From Buxus sempervirens (taxonomy: Eukaryota; Streptophyta; Magnoliopsida; Buxales; Buxaceae): DNA of 64,000 nt. The position numbers and the translations under genes are program-made. Shown here piece after piece: positions 22,017 through 33,559 of the stretch; position 1 is the first letter of the stretch, and each line of letters opens with the position of its first letter. The notes beneath the pieces are model-generated. The model searched no databases and had not been told where the DNA came from. It saw nothing but the letters and a program-made list of their open reading frames with translations. The stretch covers positions 5,265,883-5,329,882 of the forward strand of contig OX387183.1 of NCBI GenBank assembly GCA_947561395.2. The letters are read 5' to 3'.

Positions 22017-22995
22017 AACAAAAAATGGTATGTTTTCGGGGTTTTGGCCTTGGGATGGCTCTTTTGGGCTTCCTAGGTCCTTCTACAAGTCATGTGGGCC
22101 CCTGAAAGGGCCCGCATTGGTTCAGGTCAAGGGGAGGCATCCCATTTGGTTGCCTTTTTGGTTTCCTGACACAAATCAAATAGCAAGGTGGGGGGCATGA
22201 AGCTGTTGCCCCCCTCGCTTCTTCTCAGCAATTACAACCAAGGCATAGAGGGCTTGGCACCCCTATCTTGGTGTCCTCATACTTCCAATCAGCAAGCAAT
22301 CTAAACCAAACATTCATGCATCTCTAACTAAGCAAGCCAATCATAAAAATCCACATGATCTAAGGCATGGTACAACAACAATAATAAAATAAAATAGAAA
22401 CTAATAGTAGCTAATGTACAAAGATTGAAACATTAATGAGGGGGTGGGGGAGGGATCATGTTAATATACACACAAACAGCAAGTAAAGAGGAATAGGAGC
22501 ATGCTCGACCTCTACAGTAGCAAACACAAAAGATGGACAAAACAGAGAGATTGCATTAATGAAGGATGAATCTAACCTAAAACTAAACATACCTATGACT
22601 TATCATGGTGACACTTTCAAATGAGAGGAAAGGGTGGTTGCATTCCCGCATGGTATTTGAAGTGGGGGCTGCCCTGGCGGTGCCACTGTGGTGGCAAATC
22701 TGCTGGGAACAGCAGTAGCCAAGACCCACTACTGTCCCCCAGCAGCAACTCAAATAAGTCAATGTAGGGAGGTTGCAGGGGTGGGGGAAGCATGCTCATA
22801 TGCACATAAAAAAACAACAGAGAGTAAAGGGATTGGGGGGCATGCTTTGATACTTGAGAAAGCAGAAAATCACCAAGAGCAAAGGGAGCATACATCGGCA
22901 GCATGCTTGGTTTTAATGAAGAAAGCAAAGTAGTTGTGCATGGGGATTTACCGAGCTTGGCATGTGTGGATGTGGCATATCAAGGAGGAGGAGGA

Positions 22996-23018
22996 GGGGG
23001 GGGGGGGGGGGGGGGGGG
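22996..23018 (+). repeat. Poly-G run in the element III LTR
   Basis: Twenty-three consecutive G. The matching place in the right LTR (57002-57041) has 31 G, one C and more G, next to the assembly gap. Confidence 0.9.
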
Positions 23019-24844
23019 TGTGTGGAGCTGCTGCTGCTCTTGGCAGCAGCTCAGGTGTGCCATGTTTGTGGATCAAAACAGTATACTAATAAAGAAAGTG
23101 ATCATGCTCACACACATTCATAGGGTAAAATAGACCACCATGCACAATCAAATCAGAGGGACTTACTTAAGTACAAAGAGAACAATAGTTCTGAAGGGGG
23201 AAGGGTACATGCATTAGCCATGGTGATCATTAGAATTTAACCAACAAAACATGTTAGTGAAGTTAAGAAGTATGCTGCCACCACAACCAAGAACACAGAA
23301 AAAAAAAACAGCAATCGACATAGGGGGTCATGGCCAGCAAAACACCCAAGAAAGGTTACCAAAAAGTGAGAAAAGATCAATATTAAGAAGGGTAAAGAGG
23401 GGGGACAATATAAGGGTACATGAGATGGGAACGGGAGGAGCATTCTCCTCCTAAAAATACTCAAAATAGTAGACCAACATGGCAGCTTATAAGCACCCAA
23501 AAAGAGTGTAAAAAATGAGATCTCCTACTCCCAAGGAACCCCACGTGGACCTCTTGCTTGTGGTGACTTCATGCCATGAAGAGAAAACCAAATTCATGCA
23601 TAGAATACATGGAAACAAGCCCCATGCCAAGAGGGAAACAAGTGTAGGAAAATTTTCAGAAAATTCTGATTTTAACATATGCATAATACAAGGTGATAAG
23701 AGGCCTTACCTAGTGGTTCTTGCACTCCTAGGAAAGGTGGTGATGCTTCCTTGAGGTGGTATAGCAGCTGGAGATTCTCTTGGTGCACATACTTTTCCCC
23801 AACAGCAACTAGGCTCCTTTAAGTTGCTTGAGAAAGTGAAGGAGAAGAAGAGGGGAACAAGGGTGGAAACACTTGAGGTGGTGTGGTGTGGTGATGGGGG
23901 GCAAGGGGAGTTGGAGAAGGAAGGATTCAGATAAGAAAAAATGGGGGAAGAAAGCTGGAAACCCACAAAAGAAGCCAACCTTCGGCAAGAGGTGGTTGCT
24001 GGGCTTTTATAGCCCAGCTTAATGTATCTGGCCCAATGTATCCGGTCTTGGAGGCTGGATACACTATGGGCTATGGATATCCGGCCTCCAAGGCCGGCTA
24101 CACTAAGCTTGTAGTGTATCCGATATAAAATATCGAATACAAAACACCATAATTCGCAAAATTTAATGCCACTGCGAATTTGTCGGGGAATCGGCGCGAA
24201 TCTCACTGGAAAATCTCTTTTTATCCGATGAATAGTGTCAGCTACACACTGAGGTATGTGTATCCGGCATATTTGGTAAGATAAAAATTGGAAAAATTAC
24301 GGATTTGCCCTTCGACTTGACCGATTCAACCGATTTGACACTTTTAGACATCTACGGATTTCCCTTGCGAATTTTTGTTTAGTCCCTGAGATATTTGAAA
24401 ATTTTTGGATATTTGAGATTTAGTCCCTGAGATATTTTGCTGCATTGGTTGCCACGTGTGCAGTTTCTCGTTTTGCTGCTCGGAAACTTCGACAGCTCAT
24501 ATCTCCTTCATCCGAACTCCGATTTGAACAAACTTAGTTGCGTTAGACTCATATTGGAGCCCTCTATCCAATAACATGGCTAAGCACTGGCATGGGGTTC
24601 AAAAAAAGTCAACTTTCGGCTCCCTCTTTAAGTTTGACCGGCCTGCAGAACCTTCATCCAGACTTCGATTCCAGCAAACTCAGTTGCGTTGGACTTGTGT
24701 TGGGATTCTTTATCCATTGAGATAAAGCAAGGTGACCAATTTTCACTTGCTCAAAAAGTCAATTTTTGACCCCTCAGGCTTTGACTTTTTAGCCGAGTTT
24801 TACATTTCCGGCTTTTCCGGGAGCACAAAAATGAGGTGCTTACA

Positions 24845-24861
24845 ACTGCCCCTCTTTGCCG
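24845..24861 (-). promoter_or_regulatory. Polypurine tract of element III
   Basis: On the minus strand GGCAAAGAGGGGCAGT lies directly before the 3' LTR TG. Confidence 0.8.
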
Positions 24862-27073
24862 GAGTCACCTTGCGGATGAATGGCAAATAGAAAATGAATC
24901 TCGTTTTTGCACCTGGAATTTCTGTTGACTTGGTCAACAAGCTTAGTCCTTTGAAGTTTTCATTTAAAAGGAAAGCATCCAAATTATGTGGATCACTTCC
25001 TGGTTTTAGAGTTTCCTTACCCTTTGCTTTTCAGGTTTTTGTAGGGCAACTCTTCAGTGATTGATTTAAGTTTGAAAAAGGTCAAATTGGACTTGAGCTC
25101 GCTAACCTGTTTCGACATTGATGCTAGACACTTGGCAATATTCTTTTCTTCTTGTTTGTTCCATTAAAACTTTTAGGTGACTTCAGACTTCTGATCCATT
25201 TTGTGTCTTCTACTTGAGACTTTTAGCAGCTCTTTTTTTTTTTTTTTTTTTGACCGAGAGTTGGTTAGAGGATGCAAAGGATGAGGAATGAAGGGAGGAA
25301 GAGAAGAGAAGGAGGTGCTGCTGCTGGTGAGGAGGTGCTTCCAGCATTGTCCAGTGCCTCAAGGGAGCTCATACACCTGCCCTATTCTATTTACAAAAGT
25401 GTGAAATCAAAAATTACAAAAGGGCCATCTTGCCCTATGAGATCCGCATCTTAGCTTGTTCTTCTTCATGTCTCGCCGCCTTTTTCTTCTGCAGTGTGCC
25501 TCCAGGTTGGCTTTTCTTTCCTAGATGAGGTAGAGGCCTCTCAGCTTGGAGTGACTATTGCTGGGGATTTAGGCAGGGATCCCTGCCTCATTGCTTTTCC
25601 TTAATCAGGCCTTGTTTTTCGACATGCGTGCAAGTTCCCTTGTGAAGGGTGCTCTGCTGGGGACAAGTGGGGATTCCTCACGCTATCATTCTTTCTTTGT
25701 AAGGGCTTTTCCTTCTGCTTGGGTGCGAATTCTTCATGTCCGTTCGGGCTCTTGTTGGGTGCAAGAAGCTCCCCCAGGGATTGGTGTGAGCTTGCTTTGT
25801 CTCCTTTCTGCCCTCCTTCGCAAAGCCGGCCCCTTCAGACTGGGCGAGGCTTGGGAAGATTACATCCTCAGGTATCACTCTCTCATTGTTGGAGAGGGCT
25901 CTACTGGGGAAGAAAGGGTGTCATCCTTTGCTTGCTGAAGGCCTTCCACTGGGGATTTTGGAGGGTATTATTCTCCGTTTACTGAAGGAACTCCACTGGG
26001 GATTTTGGAGAAGATGTTTGTTATCCCACTTTCGCTGTACCTGTGAAGGCGGGAAAAGACAGCATGTTAGCCATGGAATAGCTGGGGAATGCAAAACTCT
26101 TTCCTTATTCTCTTCTGGCTTCGAGCTTGCTTCGAGCTTTTTGCCCATTGCAGTTAGAAACGGTTTCTGCCAAGGTTAAGAGATTATCAACTTAGGTTAG
26201 TAGCCCAATGTGGAGCTCAAAGCAGTTAAGTAGAACGATTATAGAAAAGACAGGTGTGTCAGTGTGTGCCTGCGTTTGCAATATCAAAGAAATTTCCAAG
26301 GTCAGACGGAACTTGGAGTGCTTGGTATTTTTAGTAGCATTGTCATCACAGGCCACTGTGGAGTCTTTGACTCGGGCGCAACTTGCCGGTTTGGACTCCT
26401 CAGATCTGTTCACTCTTCCTCATTTTACTGTCCGCCACTATTACTGTTCTTTCTGTACCTTGCTCTGCTCAATCCAGATGCGACCAATTCTTTCTCTCTT
26501 TTTTTTTTTCACACAACGCCTTTTTTTTGGGTTTTCGCCATGTCTAGCCTTTCTGGGAAGCTCTGCATTCCGTCATTGCTGATGGACGCAGACTTAACTG
26601 TTTGCCCTGATCATTCTTTTTGGGATCCGAGAGGTCTTAGAGATAGGACGAAACGTAGGCTTGGTCTCGGTTATGAAAGAAAGGATGAGTGGCTCAAAAA
26701 ACTTATTTATTTGGGTTTGCAAAGTGTGCTACTTTATTGCTGGTGGGACTTACATCCTAGTTTATTTGTATCACAGTATTTTTTTGTGGGGTAAATATTT
26801 CCCCATTTTTTCTTTCTCTTCTTTTTTCTTCTTTCTTTTTTTTGTTTTTGCATTTTCTTCTCTTTTTGAGGTTTTTCTGGGCAAGAATGCCCGGTTTCTC
26901 TTTCTTGCTTTGCCAGGAATGCCCCGTTTGATGTGTAGAACACTTGCAATGGGTTGAAAGAATTTTAAGGCTCAAAAATGTCTAACTAAGGGAGAATCTA
27001 GGGTATTTGGAAGGATTTACCGTCTAAAGGAGAGTCAAGGATGGCCTCTCTTCATTTCCCAACCAGAATGATC
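24862..27073 (-). other. 3' non-coding region of element III
   Basis: Between the polypurine tract and integrase, with no intact gene. It has a T-run near 25232-25251. A segment at about 26633-26700 (GGACGAAACGTAGGCTTGGT and flanks) resembles 38733-38796 of element II, and about 26970-27050 resembles about 39210-39290. These look like homologous non-coding modules of two Tat families. Confidence 0.6.
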
Positions 27074-27952
27074 TTAGGCATAGTACAGCTTGACTGCGTC
27101 TGCATTTATCGGCTCAGGAAAAATTGCCCTGTCCATTTCTTGTAGGATGAGTGCTCCTTTGGATAGAACCTTGTGGACTATGAATGGCCCTTCATAGTTT
27201 GGCTTGAATTTCCCTCTATTATCCTCTTGATGAGGAAAGATTCTTTTCAACACTAGGTCTCCCACCTTGAAGTGTCGTGGCTTCACTTTCTTGTTGTAGG
27301 CCCGTGCCACTCTCTGCTGATAGAGCTGGCCATGGCATAAAGCCTTAATCCTCTTTTCATCCAACAATTGTAACAGGTCGAATTTGGACTCTTCCCATTC
27401 GACGTTACTGATTTTAGCTTCCTTCAGAATCCTAAGTGACGGAATTTGTACTTCCACGGGGAGGACTGCTTCCATTACGTATACCAAGGAGAAAGGAGTT
27501 GCCCCGGTCGATGTTCTGATCGACGTCCGGTAGGCATGCAGTGCATATGGCAGCTTCTCGTGCCAGTCTTTGTAGGTGACTACCATTTTCTCGAGTATCC
27601 TCTTTAGATTCTTATTGGCAGCCTTCACTACCCCATTCATCTTGGGCCGGTATGTCGTAGAGTTTAGATGTCTAATCTTCAGGTCTTCACACATCTTTTC
27701 CATGTCCTTATTATTCAGATTCTTTGCATTGTCAGTGATGATTGCTTCTGGAACTCCGTAACAACAGACTATATTGTTTCTGATAAACTTGAGCACATGA
27801 GATTTCTTCACATCTACGAAGGACATGGCTTCTACCCACTTGGTAAAGTAATCGATCGCCACTAAGATGAACCGGTGCCCATTCGAAGCCTTTGGGTGGA
27901 CCTGGCCTATCATGTCGATTCCCCAGATGGCAAACGGCCAAGGTGACGCCAT
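27074..27952 (-). pseudogene. Integrase core of element III, catalytic Glu lost
   Basis: Retroviral-type integrase core and C-terminal part, 292 residues. The first aspartate is in FAIWGIDMIGQ and the second in AIITDNAKN. The third acidic position, normally Glu in the family motif around VEAANKN, is Lys here (GVVKAANKN), so catalysis should be lost. GPF-like NYEGPFIVHKVL and the Tat-style ending NADAVKLYYA follow. A TAG at 27998-28000 separates this part from the zinc-binding part in the same frame. Confidence 0.88.
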
Positions 27953-27997
27953 GGAATATAGTGTATTCGGCGGTGCATGGATGTTGTCGGCATAAAT

Positions 27998-28405
27998 CTA
28001 GCATAACTGGCATTTTCTGACATGAGCGTAGCAGTCTGCTTCCATGATCATCCAGTAGTAACCCATCCTCAGAATTTTCCTTGCTAGCATATGCCCATTC
28101 ATGTGTGCACCGCATAACCCTCTGTGGACCTCCTCAATCAACTTCCACACCTCATCTTCTCTGACACATAGCAATAGAGAGTCGTTGTATGACTTCTTGT
28201 ACAACCTACCTCCACTGTAGAAGTATTGCCCTACCAATCTCTGTATAGTTTGCTTCTCTACCGCCGAGGTGCCTTCTGGTAGGATTCTGTTCCTTATGTA
28301 TCTCTCAATGTCCGCGTACCAAGGTTCTTCTTCGGTGTGCTTTTCTTGACACTGAAGCAGTAGACAGGGTAGCGCCGAATTTCTATCTCCAATGGTTGCA
28401 CCCAC
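27998..28405 (-). pseudogene. Integrase zinc-binding domain of element III
   Basis: Shows the H-H-C-C arrangement (LIEEVHRGLCGAHMNGH then HVRKCQLC) and the SGGRLYKKSY lead-in of plant Gypsy integrases. It ends at a TAG directly after KCQLC, where relatives continue; the next codons resume the same frame into 27952. The TAG is most simply explained as CAG to TAG. Confidence 0.85.
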
Positions 28406-28458
28406 ATATCATCCGTGATGGTGGCCATTGATGCCATCATAGCTAATGCATCCGCTAA

Positions 28459-28797
28459 TCAATTCCTGTTTCGTGGATTATAGTCGAATGTCACAGTTTC
28501 GAATCGCCCCTCCAGTTCCCTGACCAGTTCTTGGTACAGCACCAACTTCACATCTCTGGTCTTCCAGTCTCCCATTACTTGACAGATGATAAGGCTTGAA
28601 TCACTGAATACTTTTAACTCTTGTATATGCATCTCGATTGCCGCTCGCAAGCCTAACACACACACTTCATACTCGGCCATGTTGCTAGTGCAATCAAACA
28701 TGAGTTTCGGTGCTATTGGGTGATGAATACCATCTGGGGAGATCAGCACTGCTCCAATTCCTTTTCCATTCACATTAACTGCCCCGTCAAAGAACAT
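28459..28797 (-). pseudogene. Second, archaeal-type RNase H of element III
   Basis: MFFDGAVNVNGKGIGAVL, NMAEYEVCVLGLRAAIE and VFSDSSLIICQVMGDW carry the D-E-D acidic residues of RNase H. Its place between the ordinary RNase H and integrase is the signature of Tat-lineage elements, which have an extra archaeal-type RNase H. It is cut short by TGA after YNPRNRN. Confidence 0.85.
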
Positions 28798-28919
28798 TTA
28801 CCACTTGGTTCCCTCTGTCTCTTCCGTGGACTCGGTACACATCACATCTTCATCGGGGAAGTGAGTCAAGAGTGATTGGTAGTCCGGTAGGGGTGCTCTG
28901 CCAAGTGATCTGCTATAGC

Positions 28920-29129
28920 TTACCCTTTTATTGCCTTCCTAGTTGTGTAGACAATGTCGTACTCGGACAAAAGGACTTGCCACCTGGCAACCCTACCAAT
29001 GGAGATCGGCTTCTCAAAGATGTATTTCAACGGATCCAGATTGGAGATCAGTAAGACTGTGTGACTGAGCAAATAGTGTCGGAGCTTCTGAGCTGCCCAG
29101 ACCAAAGCGCAACATGTCTTTTCAAGCAC
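28920..29129 (-). pseudogene. First RNase H (C-terminal part) of element III
   Basis: LRHYLLSHTVLLISNLDPLK and the following WQVLLSEYDIVY segment match the Gypsy RNase H domain after RT. A stop at about 29140 splits it from the RT frame, and another follows KAIKG. Confidence 0.8.
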
Positions 29130-29141
29130 TGTGTATCTAAC

Positions 29142-30372
29142 TTAGAAGCTGGTAAATTTCTTGCTCAAGTAGTAGATTGCTTGTTCTTCCTGTCCTTTCT
29201 CATCGTGTTGTCCTAGCACACATGCCACAGCCGTCTCAGAGATTGTCAGGTACATAATCAAGGGTCGTCTAGGGACAGGTGGGACCAATGTTGGTGGACT
29301 CATCAGATAGGCCTTGATCTTATCAAATGCCACTTGGAAATCTTCATTCCAAACCACAGGGTTATCTTTCTTCAGCAGCTTGAATATGGGCTCACACACA
29401 GGAGTCATTTGTGCGATGAATTGGCTAATGTATTGCAGCCTACCCAAGAACCCTCTCACTTCCTTTTCTATCGACGGAGGCATCTCCAGAATTGCCTTTG
29501 CTTTGATGGGGTCAACCTCGATGCCCCGTTTGCCCACTATGAATCCGAGCAGCTTTCCTAAAGTAACTCCAAACACACATTTGTTTGGGTTGAGCCGGAG
29601 CTTGTGCTCTCTGAGTCTATCAAACATTTTTCCAAAGTTCACTAAGTGATCCTCTTCTTCCTTGGACTTCGCTATCATGTCGTCCACATATACTTCCATC
29701 TCCTTGTGCATCATGTCGTGGAATATTGAGGTTATTGCACGTTGATACGTAGCACCCGCATTTTTCAGTCCGAACGGCATCATGCGATAACAGTAAGTGC
29801 CCCAATGCGTGATAAAGGATGTTTTCTCCATATCTTCAGGTGCGATCCTTATCTGATTGTAACCAGAGAAGCCGTCCATGAAAGAGAACATTGTCAACCA
29901 CTACATCAATGTGCGGTAATGGGAAGTCGTCCTTCAGACTTGCTCTATTCAGATCTCTATAGTCAACACACATCCTGACTTTCCCGTCTTTCTTGGGAAC
30001 TGGCACGATGTTGGCTAACCACTCTGGGTAATCCGTAACTTTCAAGAACTCGGCTTTTAGCTGCTTGGTGACCTCTTCTTTGATCTTTAGGGCCCATTCC
30101 GGCTTCGTGCGCCTGAGCTTCTGTTTCACAGGTACAACCTCAGACTTTGTTGGTAACCGATGCACAACCAAGTCCATGTCTAACCCAGGCATATCCTCGT
30201 ATGACCATGCAAACACGTCAGTATAAGATTTAAGAAAATCAAACATCTGTTTTCTCAATAATGGTGACAGCTTTTTACCAATTTGGAGGATCCTTGGTTG
30301 TGCTATTTCACCTATGTCAATTGGCTCTGTTTCCTCAATGTTGGTCTGGAGACCCTTTTCATGCCTTTCCAA
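29142..30372 (-). pseudogene. Reverse transcriptase of element III, frameshifted
   Basis: The upstream part (30372 to about 29890) contains ANIVPVPKKDGKVRMCVDYR; the downstream part (29897-29142) has FSFMDGFSGYNQI, RMMPFGLKNAGATYQRA and the catalytic MEVYVDDM. A short deletion with frameshift near 29885-29900, after the IDVVVDN motif, separates them. The palm is present but no functional enzyme can be made. Confidence 0.9.
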
Positions 30373-30462
30373 TGCAAGTTGGATTTCAAGTGAGGTCTCC
30401 CATGATTCATTGTCGTCCTCATGCTCGAAAGGCTCACAGGGGACGATGTCTGAATCTTCTTG

Positions 30463-31977
30463 CTACGATGGGCAAGTGTCCCAACCTGATTTGTCGAGTT
30501 CTTGCTCGTTTTCAGGATTGGACACTGGCTCATGCATTTCATTTATTGTTGCCATCTGCACTGGCCTTTCAATTTCTTTTTGTTCTTTTTGTTTAGTTAT
30601 GGCAATCTTATTACCTATCCTATGCCCCAGACCTTCCAAGTGTGTGTCGGGATTGATAGTGAGATTGCGATGCTCAAGTTGCTTATTTTTGTTATTTTCA
30701 TTTTCAAATAGATGCAAGTAGTAGGAAGCATTCAGGTATTAATTAAAAACTTCAGCAGTAGCTACAATGGAAATTTCAGAGGTGACAGAAACCCCCTTTG
30801 GGATAGTAGCTTTGTTGATGGCAAAGGGCACGGTGCTCCAGTTCTTCAGTGGTGCCCTATCTTCCTTGTTGATGATGACTGCCGCTTCTGGTTCTCCAGC
30901 TAGTACCATGTTGGCACTGTCATCAGAAGATATGCAGATAGGATCATGTGCTGCGCCTTCTACTGGCTTGTTCTGGCTTCTCTCTTAGTAGGGGCTGGAC
31001 TCTGACGATACCCTTACCCATGATCCACTGAGGGGGATTGCCATCGGTATCTCGTCCTCGGGTGGTGCGTATGCGATGGTGACTCCGTTGGCCGGGTCAA
31101 CTCTGGGTGGTGCAAATACTATGGGTATTCCGGTTGGTATCCCAGGCACAGTGAAAGAGTAAGCTGGCGGTGCCCATTTGCCATAAGCTGCATGGTACAC
31201 TTCTTTGGGCACTGGCCCCAGCACCTGAGGCATGCTACAAAACATCCGGTTCAGACCGTCACGAGTTCCAGGGTGCGGGATGTATGGAGGTGGATGAGGG
31301 GACCTTGCCCTGCGGGTTGGCGCTCCTGAGCTGTCTCGCCCTTCCATCATGCAGACATACATGATGGGACCTTCTTCTTTGGATTCCTCTATGGGAGCTG
31401 GTGGCGGTGCTTCTATGGCCGCTATAGGGAGGACTGGTATCCCTTCAAGGATGACCAGCTCTTCTGGTGAAGCGAAAGCCATGGTGACGTCATCAACGGA
31501 GTCCAGGGCAACCAATGCTAGCAGATTATCTAGCGATCCCTCAGGAGTCAATGGGTCTACTTCCACTGCATCTTCAATCATTTCCATAGATGGTGTCTCC
31601 TCCCAAAGCATCTGAGCCAAGCCTAGCAGGTAATCCTCTTCCATGGCAGGGGTGTCCAGAAATTCATCTCCCCACTCTTGGGGGACTATGTTCTCGATGG
31701 CCTAGGCTGCTTCACGTTCCATGTTGGTGAAGCGGTGGTACAAGTTCTCGTGCACGCATATGGGCCAGTGGGGGTCTCTTCCTTCAGTCCTGGCTCTTTT
31801 CCTTTCGGCACGGTTCCCAAAGAGCCAGGAGTAGTCTTCTGGCTGCGGCTTGAACCCCAGTCCAAACCCAGTAGTATGTTCATAAGGTTGGACGGCTGCC
31901 TTAATTCCCTGCTTATACCTACCCAGTCCATCACTAGCTCTGAGACCCCAGTCTGCGCAGTCAGCAACGCTAAACAT
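30463..31977 (-). pseudogene. Protease-RT linker of element III, with a G-patch-like segment
   Basis: Low-complexity acidic and proline-rich open pieces (31644-30985 and 30717-30463) lie between protease and RT. Around 31900 the frame reads GLGRYKQGIKAAVQPYEHTT then GFGLGF, a glycine pattern resembling the G-patch-like segment in some Tat polyproteins. The frame is broken several times. Confidence 0.5.
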
Positions 31978-32041
31978 GTACTTTCTTTCTTCTTCTCTTC
32001 AAGAGTCGTCGCCCCCTTTCAGATTCAGGGATATGATTCAC

Positions 32042-32686
32042 CTACACCATCTCCATTGCCTGGAAATTGAGTGTGGTGGGCAACTCATAGTCCACATAGG
32101 GTACTCCGACCCTTTCAAACTCTCGATGGTCCTCCGCATGTACTGTGATCAACTCATTACCCGATATAAATCGGACCATTCTGTGCAGTGTGGAGGATAC
32201 TGCTCCTACCTGATGCAGCCACAGCCTCCCAATCAGCAGGTTAAATGAGGCGTTGATATCCATGAGTTCAAAATTCATGGTGAAGGGCCTATCTGCAATT
32301 ATGATTACCAAGGTGACCTCCCCCAGCAAATCTCTTTTGGCATTGTCGAACCCTCAGACATTGTGCCCGCTTGGCTTAATCATGGTGGGGCTCAACTGTA
32401 AACTGTGGAATGTCCTCATCGGGCATATATTCAGAGCTGACCCGTTGTCGATCATGGCACGCTTTACGATAAGATCTACACATTTCACGGTTATGTAGAG
32501 CGACTCAGTATGGTCGCAACCCTCAGGCGGCAGATTAGCTGCGGAGAAGGAAATGGCTTGGGGTGCCATGATTACTGACACCACCACCCCTAGCTGCTTA
32601 AGGTCAATGCTTTCTGGTACATGTGCGTCACCCAAGACCTTCATTAGCACTGCCCTGTGTTTCTTCGAATCAATCAAGAGTCGCAT
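32042..32686 (-). pseudogene. Aspartic protease of element III
   Basis: Active-site stretch RAMIDNGSALNICP, followed by the FNLLIGRLWLHQVGAVSSTL motif typical of Tat proteases. A single stop after KPSGHNV, at about 32351-32353, divides the domain in the same frame. Confidence 0.82.
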
Positions 32687-32806
32687 TATGGAAATTTAAG
32701 CAGGTACTTTGTTCAACTGCTGGAGGAGGTTGTACTCTGGAGAGAAAACACTATGGTGTAAATCTATGATTTACTCTTCAGTGGCCTTTCCCTTTCTCTT
32801 GAGGGT

Positions 32807-33559
32807 CTATGGCAATTCTGTGACCACGTCCTTCCCTTTTTCTTTCCTTTTTGCTTCTGCTTCTACTCCCTCCTCCAGTGCGGGTAGGGGGTCAGTGTTT
32901 ATGTATCGACCGGATCGGGTGATCCGATCGATTTCTGCTTCAGTGGTGGTGGTGGTGGATGAATGGTAGAGGGATTGAGTGGGGTAAGGTGGGGGTACCG
33001 CATTGTAGGGTGGCAGTTCGAGATTGAGCTTTGAAAGGTTTAGGGTAGGTGGTTCAAATGAAAGGGAGAAGGGGTCTTGTGGAGGCGAGTCCATGATGTC
33101 ATGGATGTTGAGGGTTGAAGGGTTGGGGTTGGATATGGGAGTAGGGTAGAAGAATTCTTGGTCTTCAGATGGGTGGAAGTGCACCAGAGGGAGGCCTGTA
33201 GGGGAGTCACTGCCATCTCCTTCAATAACATTCACCGTCTCACTTTCCTCTCGAGAGTTTACTACTGATTCGTCTTCTGAGTCTGCATCGGCGGATTCAT
33301 CCGAACTCTCATATGGATCAGGTAGGTTAGCAAGCTCAGGAGTGGAGGGTGGCTCCCCTTCTACTGTGACATGGGAGAGACCAGGCCGCCCAGACGTGTC
33401 GTAGGAGAGGGATTCCAAATTCGGCTCAGCTGATAGTGGATCAGTGAGGGACTGCAGATCTGGCTCTAACGTCGTAGACATATACTTAGGTGGCCATTCG
33501 GTGGATAACTGGGGAGGTACCTTGAACTGCCTACTGATGCGTCTGTGTTCTGTGACCAA
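32807..33559 (-). pseudogene. Gag-protease linker of element III
   Basis: A 250-residue open piece rich in Ser, Asp, Glu and Pro, with IDRITRSGRYI near its end, a motif commonly seen before the protease in Tat elements. Its 5' part overlaps the gag frame in another phase, implying a frameshift between them. Confidence 0.5.

Larger units (their letters stand above)
20913..24844 (-). repeat. 3' LTR of element III
   Basis: On the minus strand it begins TGTAAGCACCTCATTTTTGT at 24844 and runs to about 20913. The part 22930-24844 matches 56948-58872 closely. It has palindromes (21951-21977, 21990-22016, about 24036-24135), a 23-G run at 22996-23018 and GGCCCA-rich stretches. Small open frames inside are repeated in the right copy and are not genes. 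Confidence 0.88.

Noticed and set aside
26734..26975. Lysine-rich minus-strand frames
   Set aside because: They come from T-rich simple sequence in the 3' non-coding region of element III.
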